A DNA stretch of 64,000 bases. Source: Cyclobacteriaceae bacterium. Lineage in GTDB: Bacteria > Bacteroidota > Bacteroidia > Cytophagales > Cyclobacteriaceae. Location: assembly GCA_003565295.1 (NCBI GenBank), contig PXCO01000040.1, forward strand, positions 1 through 64,000. The letters are read 5' to 3'. Position numbers and translations under genes: made by a program. The notes beneath the pieces are model-generated. The model did not search any database and was not told the DNA's origin. It worked only from the letters and a program-made list of their open reading frames with translations. Below are positions 53,036-62,180 of the stretch, one piece after another. Position 1 is the first letter of the stretch. Each line of letters opens with the position of its first letter.

Positions 53036-55651
53036 TTAATTCACTTCTACTGTTTCCACATTTTTGAAATAGATCTGCTTATCTGCATCAAGATCCACGA
53101 GCACTGCGCTATCATTTTTAATATACCCACTCAGTATTTGCTTGGAAAGTTCATTTAGAATGAGCCGTTGCATGGTACGCTTCAAAGGCCTTGCCCCAAA
53201 CTGGGGGTCAAACCCCACCTCGGCCAAGTGGTTCAACACCTCGGCTGTGGCATCGATCTCAATCCCCCCTTCGTCCAACCTTTTCTGAATCTCCCTCCAT
53301 TGTATATCCACAATCTTTCTGATAATTGCCTTATTTAATGGCTCAAACATGATGATTTCATCTATCCGGTTCAGGAACTCAGGCCTTACCGATTTTTTAA
53401 GTAGGTCAAACACCTCCAATTTGGTGTTTTCCATCACCTCATCCTTGTTCCATTCTTCCATGGTGTCAAATCGCTCCTGAATAAGTAATGAACCAATGTT
53501 AGTTGTCATGATGATGATGGTGTTTTTAAAATTGGCCACCCTTCCTTTATTGTCGGTGAGCCTTCCATCGTCCAGCACCTGAAGCAGTATATTGAATACA
53601 TCCGGGTGGGCTTTCTCAATTTCATCCAATAGCACCACGGAATAGGGTTTTCTTCTGACGGCCTCGGTAAGTTGCCCACCTTCGTCGTATCCCACATAGC
53701 CTGGAGGAGCCCCCACAAGGCGGCTTACAGCATGTCTTTCTTGATATTCTGACATGTCAATCCTTACCATGGAGTTTTCGTCATTAAACAAGTACTCGGC
53801 AAGGGCTTTTGCAAGTTCAGTTTTCCCCACACCTGTGGTTCCCAAGAATATGAAGGATCCAATGGGACGTTTCGGGTCTTGCAGACCTGCCCTGCTTCTC
53901 CTTACCGCATCAGACAGCGCGGCTATGGCTTCCCTTTGGCCGGCCACCCTTTTGCCCAGTTCATCTTCAAGGTGCAATAGTTTATCCCGCTCACTTTGAA
54001 TCATTTTGGAAACGGGTATGCCCGTCCACTTGGATACCACTGCGGCAATATCCTCCTGATCTACTTCTTCTTTGAGTAGGGGCGACCCTTCTTGCATCTC
54101 CTTCAGTTGGTTCTGAAAAGAGGCTAATTTTTTCTCACTTTCACCTATTTTCCCATACCTGATTTCGGCAACCTTTCCGAAATCTCCGGCTCTTTCTGCC
54201 TGTTCAGCTTCAATCTTAAATTTGTCAATGCTTTCCTTTTCCCTTTGGATCCCTTGGATTACCGCTTTTTCGCTTTCCCATTTGGCTTTTATAGCTTGAC
54301 GTTTTTCGGAAAGCTCAGCAATTTCCTTACTCAGAGTGGCCTCCTTATCCTTGTTTTTTTCCCTGCGGATGGCCTCTCTTTCAATTTCCAATTGCATGAT
54401 TCTTCGGTTGAGCTCGTCAAGTTCCTGGGGTAAGGAATCTATTTCCATCCTTAGTTTAGCGGCTGCCTCGTCCATGAGGTCAATGGCCTTATCCGGGAGG
54501 TACCGTTCCGTAATATACCTTTGGGATAGCTCCACCGCGGCTATTACAGCATCATCCTTTACCCTAACCCCGTGGTGGAGTTCGTATTTATCTTTAATAC
54601 CCCTAAGGATACTTATGGCATCTGCTGCATCAGGTTCATCCACGATGACCTGCTGAAACCGGCGCTCCAGTGCTTTGTCTTTTTCAATGTATTTTTGATA
54701 CTCTTTTAGGGTAGTGGCCCCTATGGCATGTAGCTCACCTCTGGCCAGTGCCGGTTTGAGCAGGTTTGCGGCATCCATGGCACCTTCACCTCCGCCTCCA
54801 GCACCTATCAAGGTGTGGATTTCATCAATAAACAAGATAACCTCCCCATCACTATCGGTCACCTCCTTAATCACGGATTTGAGCCTTTCCTCAAATTCAC
54901 CCTTGTATTTTGCCCCTGCCACCAAGAGTCCCATATCCAGGGAGATGATGGTCTTGGATTTAAGGTTTTCGGGCACATCCCCACTTACTATTCGCTGGGC
55001 AAGCCCCTCCACGATAGCAGTCTTTCCTGTTCCCGGTTCACCCAGTAGTATGGGGTTGTTTTTGGTCCTTCTCGCCAAAATTTGCAATACCCTGCGTATT
55101 TCTTCGTCGCGGCCAATTACCGGGTCTATTTTACCCTTTTTGGCCAGTTCATTCAGGTTTTTGGAATACCTTTCCAGAGACCTGTATTTGGATTCTGCGT
55201 TTTGATCGGTCACTTTATTTCCTTTTCTAAGTTCCTTGATTGCTTCAATTAGCGGTTTTTCCTTCACGCCTAGCTCCTTCAATAGTGCTGACGTAGGGTC
55301 GTTTCCAGCTAGTATTCCTAAAACTATGTGCTCAACGGCCACAAATTCATCTCCGAAAGTTTTCAGGTATTCCTTGGCTTTTTGGAGGGCCTGGTTGGTG
55401 GCATTGGAAAGATAGGGTTGCTGCCCTGACACTTTTGGAAGTTTCTCAATGATTTCATCCAGCCTTTGCAATAGCAATTTGGGGTTTACCCCCAACTTGT
55501 TCAGCAAAAAGCCTGTTCCGCCCGCTTCTTCCATCAAAATGCCCTTGAGCAAATGTGCCGGTTCTATCATTTGCTGATTGGCGGCGTTGCAAAGCTCCAG
55601 GGCCTTTTGGATGGACTCTTGTGATTTTATGGTAAACTGTTTGAAATCCAT
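53036..55651 (-). CDS. clpB: ATP-dependent disaggregase ClpB
   Basis: This is an 871-residue Hsp100 chaperone. The N domain carries the double Clp-N repeat (residues 1-145). NBD1 has Walker [18 protein letters not shown] near residue 205, the middle coiled-coil domain spans about residues 410-530, and NBD2 has Walker [17 protein letters not shown] near residue 605 with Walker [15 protein letters not shown]. It has no ClpP-binding loop (no IGF/L motif) and so is a disaggregase working with DnaK. The 188-base upstream gap holds no recognisable heat-shock operator. Confidence 0.98.
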   Translation of the reverse strand: MDFKQFTIKSQESIQKALELCNAANQQMIEPAHLLKGILMEEAGGTGFLLNKLGVNPKLLLQRLDEIIEKLPKVSGQQPYLSNATNQALQKAKEYLKTFGDEFVAVEHIVLGILAGNDPTSALLKELGVKEKPLIEAIKELRKGNKVTDQNAESKYRSLERYSKNLNELAKKGKIDPVIGRDEEIRRVLQILARRTKNNPILLGEPGTGKTAIVEGLAQRIVSGDVPENLKSKTIISLDMGLLVAGAKYKGEFEERLKSVIKEVTDSDGEVILFIDEIHTLIGAGGGGEGAMDAANLLKPALARGELHAIGATTLKEYQKYIEKDKALERRFQQVIVDEPDAADAISILRGIKDKYELHHGVRVKDDAVIAAVELSQRYITERYLPDKAIDLMDEAAAKLRMEIDSLPQELDELNRRIMQLEIEREAIRREKNKDKEATLSKEIAELSEKRQAIKAKWESEKAVIQGIQREKESIDKFKIEAEQAERAGDFGKVAEIRYGKIGESEKKLASFQNQLKEMQEGSPLLKEEVDQEDIAAVVSKWTGIPVSKMIQSERDKLLHLEDELGKRVAGQREAIAALSDAVRRSRAGLQDPKRPIGSFIFLGTTGVGKTELAKALAEYLFNDENSMVRIDMSEYQERHAVSRLVGAPPGYVGYDEGGQLTEAVRRKPYSVVLLDEIEKAHPDVFNILLQVLDDGRLTDNKGRVANFKNTIIIMTTNIGSLLIQERFDTMEEWNKDEVMENTKLEVFDLLKKSVRPEFLNRIDEIIMFEPLNKAIIRKIVDIQWREIQKRLDEGGIEIDATAEVLNHLAEVGFDPQFGARPLKRTMQRLILNELSKQILSGYIKNDSAVLVDLDADKQIYFKNVETVEVN

Positions 55652-55839
55652 CGGTTTGATAGTTTAAGTTTAAAAAGCTTCAACAAATACTTTTCCAAAC
55701 TCAAAAGGACTTAAAAACCTGAAATATTGTCCGAATTCGAACATGGTTTTGTTTGGTTTAAGACTTTATGACAGGAATTACTTGTGTTTTACTTTTTTGA
55801 AACTCCCAGTATGAATCTTAAGGTCTAGAACCAAAACTA

Positions 55840-56295
55840 ATGAAAAGTCGGCATACTTTATTCATCCCTTGCGTGGCGGCACTGTTATTCTTTTCCTGCC
55901 AATCTGATGACATTGCTGAGCTGCAACAAAATTTTCAAGGGCATTGGGAATTGACAAGAAAAATTAGCAGCTGGTATGGAGAAATGGATCCTAGCAATAT
56001 TAGTACTTACCATTTCCGGACAGACGGGACCTTTCTCAAGACGGACCCTGGACTGGGGAGACAAGTATCAGGTGAATTTGTTCAAGTTCCAAAAAGTGAA
56101 AAGGATTGGGTATTGGAATTAATACTAAATTTTAACCCAGATTTAACTGAAGAAGACAAAGGCATATTTAGTGGAATTGTTATTGGTGAACCAGGGGTCG
56201 AAACACTTTACCTTATGAATGACGGTAATCTATGGAATTATGGGCCACCAAATATTGCAGATGGTAACGTTTATGTCTATGAAAGGAAACCATAA
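55840..56295 (+). CDS. Lipoprotein, lipocalin-like hypothetical
   Basis: This is a 151-residue lipoprotein with signal HTLFIPCVAALLFFSC and lipobox Cys20. The mature protein (LQQNFQGHWELTRKISSWYG onward) looks like a small lipocalin-like barrel with the W near the first strand (GHWELTR). Function is unknown. It stands alone between clpB (divergent) and the hslV group (convergent). Confidence 0.75.
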   Translation: MKSRHTLFIPCVAALLFFSCQSDDIAELQQNFQGHWELTRKISSWYGEMDPSNISTYHFRTDGTFLKTDPGLGRQVSGEFVQVPKSEKDWVLELILNFNPDLTEEDKGIFSGIVIGEPGVETLYLMNDGNLWNYGPPNIADGNVYVYERKP

Positions 56296-56305
56296 GGTGA
56301 TAAAA

Positions 56306-56348
56306 GCAAAAAAGATCAGCTTTAGGAAAAAATTTTGAAGCTGATCTT
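56306..56348 (-). terminator. Terminator of the hslV group
   Basis: AAGATCAGCTT (56312-56322) pairs perfectly with AAGCTGATCTT (56338-56348). On the minus strand the hairpin runs into a T stretch formed by the A run at 56308-56314. It also follows the convergent lipoprotein gene by a few bases. Confidence 0.75.
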
Positions 56349-56360
56349 ATGCGATTACCT

Positions 56361-56459
56361 TTAGGATTTAGTGAGGATTGCGAGTATTTTTTCCTTGCCC
56401 TTAGTTAGCAAATTTTCTAGAGCACTTGAATCTTGAGGAGGTTGACCTTTTTTATCCAT
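56361..56459 (-). CDS. 32-residue ORF overlapping the 3' end of hslV
   Basis: The start codon ATG at 56457-56459 overlaps the hslV stop by eight bases on the same strand (sequence ATGGATAA), and the frame runs 32 codons to a TAA at 56361. The peptide starts MDKKGQPPQDSSALENLL and ends TKGKEKILAILTKS, a short amphipathic basic helix. A terminator follows 13 bases later. The tight overlap and position before the terminator favour a real gene. I know no family for it. Confidence 0.5.
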   Translation of the reverse strand: MDKKGQPPQDSSALENLLTKGKEKILAILTKS

Positions 56460-56994
56460 CAATTTTTTCCACTACTATATTATGGTTGGTATAAATGCAA
56501 ATATCTGCAGCAATACTAAGGCTTTCCTTAACAATTTCCTCTGCGGAAAGCTGTGGGGCATATTTTTTCATGGCTCTTGCGGCTGCTTGGGCATACATGC
56601 TCCCGGAACCTATAGTGGCGATTTGATAGTCAGGTTCTATTACGTCTCCGGTTCCTGAAATGATGAGGATATCCGTGGCATCTGCCACGATCATCATGGC
56701 TTCCAGCTTGCTGAGCATACGATCAGTTCTCCACTCTTTGGCGAGTTCCACCGCCGCACGTTTCATATTGTTCCCGAAGGCTGCCAACTTCTCCTCGAAT
56801 TTCTCCAACAAGGTAAAGGCATCTGCTGTGGACCCTGCAAAACCTGTAAGAATTTTACCGCCTTGTAATTTTCTTATTTTGTTCACGCTACTTTTGGCAA
56901 TGGTATTTCCCAGGGTGGCCTGCCCATCAGCCCCTATGGCTACCTGATCACCCTGTTTCACCGCAACCACGGTTGTTGCTTTAATTCTTTCCAT
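56452..56994 (-). CDS. hslV: ATP-dependent protease proteolytic subunit HslV
   Basis: This is a 180-residue subunit of the HslUV (ClpQY) protease, related to proteasome beta subunits. The catalytic Thr segment is KATTVVAVKQGDQVAIGADG. It also has GNTIAKSSVNKIRKL and ILTGFAGSTADAFTL. Ordinary HslV begins with Thr directly after Met; here five further residues (MERIKA before TT) precede it, so processing is probably needed. The ATPase hslU is not adjacent. A 32-residue ORF overlaps its stop. Confidence 0.95.
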   Translation of the reverse strand: MERIKATTVVAVKQGDQVAIGADGQATLGNTIAKSSVNKIRKLQGGKILTGFAGSTADAFTLLEKFEEKLAAFGNNMKRAAVELAKEWRTDRMLSKLEAMMIVADATDILIISGTGDVIEPDYQIATIGSGSMYAQAAARAMKKYAPQLSAEEIVKESLSIAADICIYTNHNIVVEKIDG

Positions 56995-57035
56995 AATTGA
57001 TTTTCACTTTTCTAGTCAATAACCGTACTAAACGC

Positions 57036-57062
57036 AAAAAGTCCTAGAAGATAGGACTTTTT
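57036..57062. terminator. Terminator between pdhC and hslV
   Basis: AAAAAGTCCTA (57036-57046) and TAGGACTTTTT (57052-57062) form a perfect hairpin with its own A and T tracts. It lies 26 bases after the E2 stop codon on the minus strand and separates it from hslV. Confidence 0.8.
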
Positions 57063-57087
57063 GACATGTGTTCTTTGAGACGGAGGC

Positions 57088-58740
57088 TTATATCAACAGC
57101 CTTACCGGGTCTTCAAGAAGGTCTTTCAGTGTTTTAAGGAAGGCTGAACCTATGGCACCGTCCACCACTCTGTGGTCACAGGATAGCGTCACTTTCATCA
57201 CGTTTCCTACTTTCATTTCCCCGTTTTTCACGATCACTGTCTCCTTAATTCCCCCCACGGCCAATATGCAGGCATCAGGTGGATTGATGATTGCCGTGAA
57301 TTCTTCTATGCCAAACATACCTAAGTTGGAAATGGTAAATGTATTACCTTCCCAGTCCTTGGGTTGAAGTTCCTTGTTTTTGGCCTTCCCTGCCAAGGTT
57401 TTTGCCTCCTCAGAAATTTGGGAAAGTGTCTTGTTGTCTGCAAATCGGATAACAGGCACTAGTAGGCCCTCTTCCACAGCCACGGCCATACCGATATGGA
57501 TATGATCGTTGTACCGGATTTTGTCACCCAGCCAGGCTGAGTTTGCTTTAGGGTGCTGACGCAGGGCTGCGGCCACTGCCTTTATGACCATATCATTAAA
57601 GGAAATCTTGACCGGTGCAACTTCGTTCATGCTTTTTCTTGCTGCAATGGCCTTGTCCATGTTGATTTCCATGGTTAGGTAAAAGTGGGGTGCTGTGAAC
57701 TTGCTTTCGGCAAGTCGCTTAGCGATCACCTTCCTCATCTGAGAAACTTTTTCTTCTGTATAGGATTCCTGGCCTATTGCGGGTCCAGATGTGCTTGCAG
57801 CTGCTTGTACCGAGGAAGGATCGAAGTTTTCCACATCCCTTTTGATGATTCTGCCTCCTTCGCCGCTTCCTTCCACCAAGCTTATATCCACCCCCTTTTC
57901 TTCGGCGATTTTCTTGGCCAGTGGTGATGCCTTTATTCTACCATTGTCTGAACTGCTTTTGGTCTTTGTAGATTTCTTTTCAGAAGAGCCTGATGACTGT
58001 GAAGTGGCTTTTTCTTCTTCTTCTTTTTTAGGGGTAGATTCATCAGAGGACGCCTTGGAAGAGGATTGTTTCCCTTTTTGTTTGTGGGCTTTCAGTAATT
58101 TTTCATAATCGGCTCCTTTTTCCCCGATTACCGCAATTACCCCGTCGACTTCTATGGAATCACCTTCCTCCACACCTATGTAAAGGAGAACCCCATCTTC
58201 ATAGGATTCTAATTCCATCGTGGCTTTATCTGTTTCCACTTCTGCCATTATGTCTCCGGATTTCACCTCGTCGCCCACTTTCTTTTGCCAGGAGGCTATA
58301 GTTCCTTCCTGCATGGTGTCACTCATCTTGGGCATGGTGACCAAGGTGGCAGCTACATCAGAGGTGTCTATTTCCTCCTCTTTTTCTGCTTTATCTTCAC
58401 TTTTCTTCTCTTCGGATTTTTTTGGCTCAGATGCAGGTTTTTCTTCCTTCTCACCTTTGCTCCCTCCCTTAATTTCTTTCAGGAGGTCGTCTATATTTTC
58501 GCCTTTTTCACCCAATATGGCAATGACCCCGTTCACCGGTACGGAATCCTTTTCTTCCACACCAATGTGAAGGAGTACTCCCTCATCATAGGATTCCAGT
58601 TCCATGGTAGCCTTATCGGTTTCCACCTCAGCTATTACATCCCCGGCTTTAACCTCATCACCTACTTTTTTTAACCATTGTGCGATCACCCCTTCCTCCA
58701 TGGTGTCGCTCATTTTGGGCATTCGTATTATCTCGGCCAT
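57088..58740 (-). CDS. Pyruvate dehydrogenase E2, dihydrolipoyl acetyltransferase
   Basis: This is a 550-residue E2 with two lipoyl domains (residues about 1-75 and 133-208), each with the lipoyl-Lys motif VETDKATMELES. They are joined by Lys/Glu/Ser-rich linkers. An E3-binding domain follows (SPLAKKIAEEKGVDISLVEG, about residues 275-312) and then the catalytic domain with VTLSCDHRVVDGAIGSAF (catalytic His and Asp). It transfers acetyl to CoA in the PDH complex; E1 and E3 are not in the window. It depends on LipB/LipA for lipoylation. Similar E2s serve branched-chain or 2-oxoglutarate dehydrogenases, but the double lipoyl layout points to PDH. Confidence 0.94.
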   Translation of the reverse strand: MAEIIRMPKMSDTMEEGVIAQWLKKVGDEVKAGDVIAEVETDKATMELESYDEGVLLHIGVEEKDSVPVNGVIAILGEKGENIDDLLKEIKGGSKGEKEEKPASEPKKSEEKKSEDKAEKEEEIDTSDVAATLVTMPKMSDTMQEGTIASWQKKVGDEVKSGDIMAEVETDKATMELESYEDGVLLYIGVEEGDSIEVDGVIAVIGEKGADYEKLLKAHKQKGKQSSSKASSDESTPKKEEEEKATSQSSGSSEKKSTKTKSSSDNGRIKASPLAKKIAEEKGVDISLVEGSGEGGRIIKRDVENFDPSSVQAAASTSGPAIGQESYTEEKVSQMRKVIAKRLAESKFTAPHFYLTMEINMDKAIAARKSMNEVAPVKISFNDMVIKAVAAALRQHPKANSAWLGDKIRYNDHIHIGMAVAVEEGLLVPVIRFADNKTLSQISEEAKTLAGKAKNKELQPKDWEGNTFTISNLGMFGIEEFTAIINPPDACILAVGGIKETVIVKNGEMKVGNVMKVTLSCDHRVVDGAIGSAFLKTLKDLLEDPVRLLI

Positions 58741-58861
58741 AAGTTATTTCTTTCGCATTCTTAAATTCGCAATCCAAAAATAGTTCATTAATATCTTTAT
58801 TCAAATTTAACATTGGTATTTTCACCGTGAGTTTAACCAAGAGCCCGTTCAAAAAATAAAA

Positions 58862-59821
58862 ATGCCCATCGTAAAAAATCGAAATTATGTACCTCCCCGG
58901 TGGATGTATAATGGTCACCTCCAAACGATTGTTCCGGCCATTTTCAGGAAATCCCCTGTCTTACCATTTGAAAGAGAAAGGATTAATACCTCAGACCGGG
59001 ATTTTCTCGACCTGGATTGGTTAAAGCAAGGCAGTGAGAAACTGCTTATCATCAGCCATGGCTTGGAAGGTAACAGCCGAAGGCCCTATATGCAGGGAAT
59101 GGCACGTGTTTTTTTTGAAAGAGGCTGGGATGTGCTTGCATGGAATTTCAGAGGCTGTAGTGGGGAATTGAACAGGCAGCCTTATTTTTATCATTCAGGG
59201 GCCACGCATGACCTGGCCGCGGTGATGGCTCATGCCGCTCCCCGTTATGCGTCCATTTCATTCGTGGGGTTCAGTTTGGGAGGGAATCTCACATTGAAAT
59301 ACCTTGGAGAAGCGCATCCATTTAAGGATATCCTGCATAGAGCGGTCGGTATTTCAGTACCGCTAAATTTGGGGGATTCCTGTGATAAGATTTCAATGCC
59401 CGAAAACAGGATGTATGCCCGAAGGTTTTTAAGGTCGCTGAAATTCAAGATACTGGCAAAGTCAAAGTTCTTTCCTGATCAGATAAACTTGGGGCCTTTG
59501 TCTGCTATACAAGATATCAGGACCTTCGACCATGTATATACGGGACCTATGCATGGTTTTGACAGTGCAGAAGATTATTACGCAAAATGCTCTTCCATAC
59601 ATTTCTTGGAGCAGATAAATCAAGAAGTATTGATCATTAACGCCAGGAACGATCCCTTTCTGAGTGAATCATGTTTTCCAGAGCAGCTAGGGGAAAGGCT
59701 TAAAAATGTATATATGGAATTTCCGGAGCATGGTGGGCATGTGGGTTTTAGAATGGGCGGATGGAAAGGTGTGTACTGGTCAGAATTCAGGGCATTTGAA
59801 TTTATCGAAGGGTATAGGTAA
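58862..59821 (+). CDS. YheT-family alpha/beta hydrolase
   Basis: This is a 319-residue hydrolase with the family lead PPRWMYNGHLQTIVPAIFRK. The oxyanion region is LLIISHGLEGNSRRPY, the nucleophile elbow VGFSLGGNLTLKYLGE, the acid in INARNDPFLSE and the His in EHGGHVGFRMGG. The YheT/ABHD1-3 group acts on acyl or phospholipid esters; the natural substrate is unknown. It is divergent from the E2 gene and precedes the SRAP gene by 33 bases. Confidence 0.92.
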   Translation: MPIVKNRNYVPPRWMYNGHLQTIVPAIFRKSPVLPFERERINTSDRDFLDLDWLKQGSEKLLIISHGLEGNSRRPYMQGMARVFFERGWDVLAWNFRGCSGELNRQPYFYHSGATHDLAAVMAHAAPRYASISFVGFSLGGNLTLKYLGEAHPFKDILHRAVGISVPLNLGDSCDKISMPENRMYARRFLRSLKFKILAKSKFFPDQINLGPLSAIQDIRTFDHVYTGPMHGFDSAEDYYAKCSSIHFLEQINQEVLIINARNDPFLSESCFPEQLGERLKNVYMEFPEHGGHVGFRMGGWKGVYWSEFRAFEFIEGYR

Positions 59822-59854
59822 CTTACGGAATAATAATTTGGTAACTTACTATTT

Positions 59855-60553
59855 ATGTGTGGAAGATATTCACTAGCCAAGAACAAGTTGGAGCTTGAAG
59901 CCCGCTTTGAGGCAGAGATGCTTGATGATTTCAAGCCCAGGTATAACATTGCCCCCACCCAATTGGTGCCTGTGTTGACCTCAGAAAGCCCCAGGGGATT
60001 TTCACATTTTTATTGGGGTATCACGCCACAATTTGCCAAAAATAAGCCGGTTTCGCAGAAATTAATCAATGCCAGGTCTGAGACAGTTGCCGAAAAGGCA
60101 TCCTTCCGCAATGCTTTTCAACAAAACCGTTGCCTGGTGCCAGCAGATGGGTTCTATGAATGGAAAAAAGTGGGGAAAAAAATGAAAATCCCCCATAGGT
60201 TTACGATGTTGGATGAAAAGCTGTTTTCGTTTGCGGGCATTTGGGAAGAATATGAAACCCCGGAAGGGGAAATGGCGCACACTTTTCTTATTCTTACAAC
60301 CTCACCCAACACCCTTGTGGCAGATGTACATGACCGGATGCCTGTGATTTTGAATCCCGAGCAGGAAAGTGTTTGGCTGGACAAGCGTAGCAGCGAGAAA
60401 GTTTTGTTGGGAATGCTGACGCCCTTTCCTGAGGAGGAAATGCTTTCCTACACGGTCTCTCCTTTGGTGAATCAGGTGGCCAATGACACCCCATATGTGT
60501 TAAGGAAGACGATGCCAATGGATCAATTTGGGAATTATACGTTATTTGGATAG
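59855..60553 (+). CDS. SOS-response-associated peptidase (SRAP, YedK/HMCES-like)
   Basis: This is a 232-residue SRAP domain protein. The invariant Cys2 follows the initiator Met (MCGRYSL), and the other active-site motifs are RYNIAPTQLVP, INARSETVAEKASFRNAF, LVPADGFYEWKK (catalytic Glu) and VHDRMPVIL (His). SRAP proteins form covalent links to abasic sites in single-stranded DNA and shield them. The start is fixed by the need for Cys at position 2. Confidence 0.95.
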   Translation: MCGRYSLAKNKLELEARFEAEMLDDFKPRYNIAPTQLVPVLTSESPRGFSHFYWGITPQFAKNKPVSQKLINARSETVAEKASFRNAFQQNRCLVPADGFYEWKKVGKKMKIPHRFTMLDEKLFSFAGIWEEYETPEGEMAHTFLILTTSPNTLVADVHDRMPVILNPEQESVWLDKRSSEKVLLGMLTPFPEEEMLSYTVSPLVNQVANDTPYVLRKTMPMDQFGNYTLFG

Positions 60554-60590
60554 GCTGCTTGCCTGACTGCAGTGAGGCCTGACCAATGAA

Positions 60591-60749
60591 AGACAATTAT
60601 AAACCTATGAAATCGAGCCTGTCCTGACGGCAGTCAGGACATGACGAGCACGTCACACACTGGGATGATTATAGACTGCGAGATTCCACCCCGACCTGCG
60701 GTACGGGGCAAGTTATGACCGCTGAAAAGACAATTATAAACATATGAAA
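60591..60749 (+). repeat. Second locus of the start-codon repeat family (one full unit plus a partial upstream end)
   Basis: ATTATAAACCTATGAAATCGAGC at 60597-60618 opens a 137-bp unit (60607-60743), which closes with ATTATAAACATATGAAAT at 60734-60750. The hairpin module is complete here: TGTCCTGAC, loop GGCA, GTCAGGACA. An extra GC-rich segment (CACCCCGACC, then GGGGC) makes it longer than the units at 2972-3280. A diverged 3' end of an earlier unit lies at about 60570-60606. The closing ATG is the start codon of the MBL-fold gene. Confidence 0.85.
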
Positions 60750-61634
60750 TTATTAGATTTAGGATTTTTAGAGGCCAATGAAGTCATTGGAAGCTACTTG
60801 ATACCAGGAGAGGATGGCAATATATTGGTGGAAACAGGCCCGGAATCGACATGGCCTCATATGGTTGAAGCCTTAAATAGTGAGGGAATAACCCCTGAAG
60901 ACATAAAGCATGTATTACTTACGCATATCCACTTTGACCATGCCGGCGCGGCCTGGAAATTTGCGGAACTGGGCGCTAGGGTTTATGTGCATCCGGTAGG
61001 ATTGCCACATTTGTCCTCGCCCGAGAAGCTCTGGCACTCTGCAGCAAAAATTTATGGGGATGACATGGAGCGGTTGTGGGGTGAAATGGCACCCATCCCT
61101 CAGGAAAAATTAGTGGCAGTAGGCCATGGAGAGAAGTTGAGCATTGGGGGGCAGGAATTGATTGGCTGGCACACCCCTGGTCATGCCGTACACCATATCG
61201 CATGGCAGTTTGGGGAGTCTATCTTCACGGGGGATGTTGCTGGTGTAAAGATATCTGGAGGTCCTGTGGTTCCTCCCTGTCCTCCGCCAGACATACATTT
61301 GGCAGATTGGTCGGATTCTATTCAGCTCATTAGGGAGTTGAAGCCTGAGCGGCTGTGTTTAACCCATTTCGGAGAGGTGCTAGATGTTGAAGCGCATCTA
61401 AAGGAACTGGAAAAAATGATAGAGGACTGGGCATTATGGATGAAACCGCATTACGAACAAGGCACACCAAAGGAGGAAGTAACTCCGGCCTTCATGGCCT
61501 ATACCGAGCTTCAAATGAAGCAATTAGGGGTGGATGAAACCACACGACAGCTTTATGAATATGCGAACCCAAGTTGGATGTCCGTGGCCGGGTTGTTGAG
61601 GTATTGGAAGTTGAAAGAGGAGGGCAGGATATGA
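60744..61634 (+). CDS. MBL-fold metallo-hydrolase
   Basis: This is a 296-residue metallo-beta-lactamase-fold protein. The metal ligands are THIHFDHAG (HxHxDH), His in HTPGHAVHH, Asp in FTGDVAG and a final His in LCLTHFGEV. The family includes lactonases, glyoxalase II and many hydrolases; the substrate cannot be told. The start is fixed by an in-frame TGA seven codons upstream and by the conserved repeat box. The downstream AAAATTATA/TATAATTTT hairpin at 61651-61675 may act as a weak terminator. Confidence 0.92.
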   Translation: MKLLDLGFLEANEVIGSYLIPGEDGNILVETGPESTWPHMVEALNSEGITPEDIKHVLLTHIHFDHAGAAWKFAELGARVYVHPVGLPHLSSPEKLWHSAAKIYGDDMERLWGEMAPIPQEKLVAVGHGEKLSIGGQELIGWHTPGHAVHHIAWQFGESIFTGDVAGVKISGGPVVPPCPPPDIHLADWSDSIQLIRELKPERLCLTHFGEVLDVEAHLKELEKMIEDWALWMKPHYEQGTPKEEVTPAFMAYTELQMKQLGVDETTRQLYEYANPSWMSVAGLLRYWKLKEEGRI

Positions 61635-61880
61635 AAAATAATTCAGTTTTAAAATTATAAAATAGGTATAATTTTTAAAATAAATTTTACATTACTACCA
61701 GGTTTTTGTTTTAAATAATTAAAATATCATTTTAAGTATATTATTTAATTAATATTTAATAAAATCATTTTATAATTGTGTTTATTCAATTTATTTTTCC
61801 GATTAATTATTTAAGTCTTGATATTCCTTAATTTATGTGATATACTCTTCATTTTGCTTAAATTTCGAATCTACCTTCTA

Positions 61881-61911
61881 TTGTATATATGATTTTTGTT
61901 GTTTACATTTG
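61881..61911 (+). promoter_or_regulatory. Candidate promoter, TTG / 20 bp / TACATTTG
   Basis: TTG at 61881-61883 and TACATTTG at 61904-61911 match the Bacteroidota consensus well. A palindrome ATGTATTT, C, AAATACAT lies at 61917-61933, where transcription would start. Confidence 0.5.
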
Positions 61912-61990
61912 TAAAAATGTATTTCAAATACATAGTGAAAATTCGGCAGGGGTATAATAATTTCTTTGGGGTCACTAGTCCTTTCCAAAA

Positions 61991-62019
61991 TTGGATGGAT
62001 TAATTAACTTTTAGTTTTG
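61991..62019 (+). promoter_or_regulatory. Candidate promoter, TTG / 18 bp / TAGTTTTG
   Basis: TTG at 61991-61993 and TAGTTTTG at 62012-62019 also match the consensus and lie nearer to the kinase gene. Which of the two promoters is used cannot be decided from sequence. Confidence 0.5.
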
Positions 62020-62180
62020 CGATGGGTATGCGGTGGTTCAGTGACGAATTATATTCTTTTTTAAAAATAAAAACTACGGTAAATCTAAATTGTGACTTAC
62101 CTTAGCGAAGCTTTTGTTTAATTTTAAGTATACTTGCTAAAGTTCTTCATAATCATAATTACCTTAAAAATTAAAATATC

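Larger units (their letters stand above)
61635..62180 (+). promoter_or_regulatory. 546-bp very AT-rich regulatory region before the exopolysaccharide kinase
   Basis: This gap has no supportable ORF. It is far richer in A and T than its neighbours and contains two promoter-like pairs and a palindrome, listed separately. The distance from the second promoter to the ATG leaves a leader of about 155 bases. It probably controls the polysaccharide locus that starts at 62181. Confidence 0.55.

Noticed and set aside
54714-55205. 163-codon frame on the plus strand
   Set aside because: It is the antisense shadow of ClpB NBD1 and is full of Ser/Pro/Thr as such shadows are.
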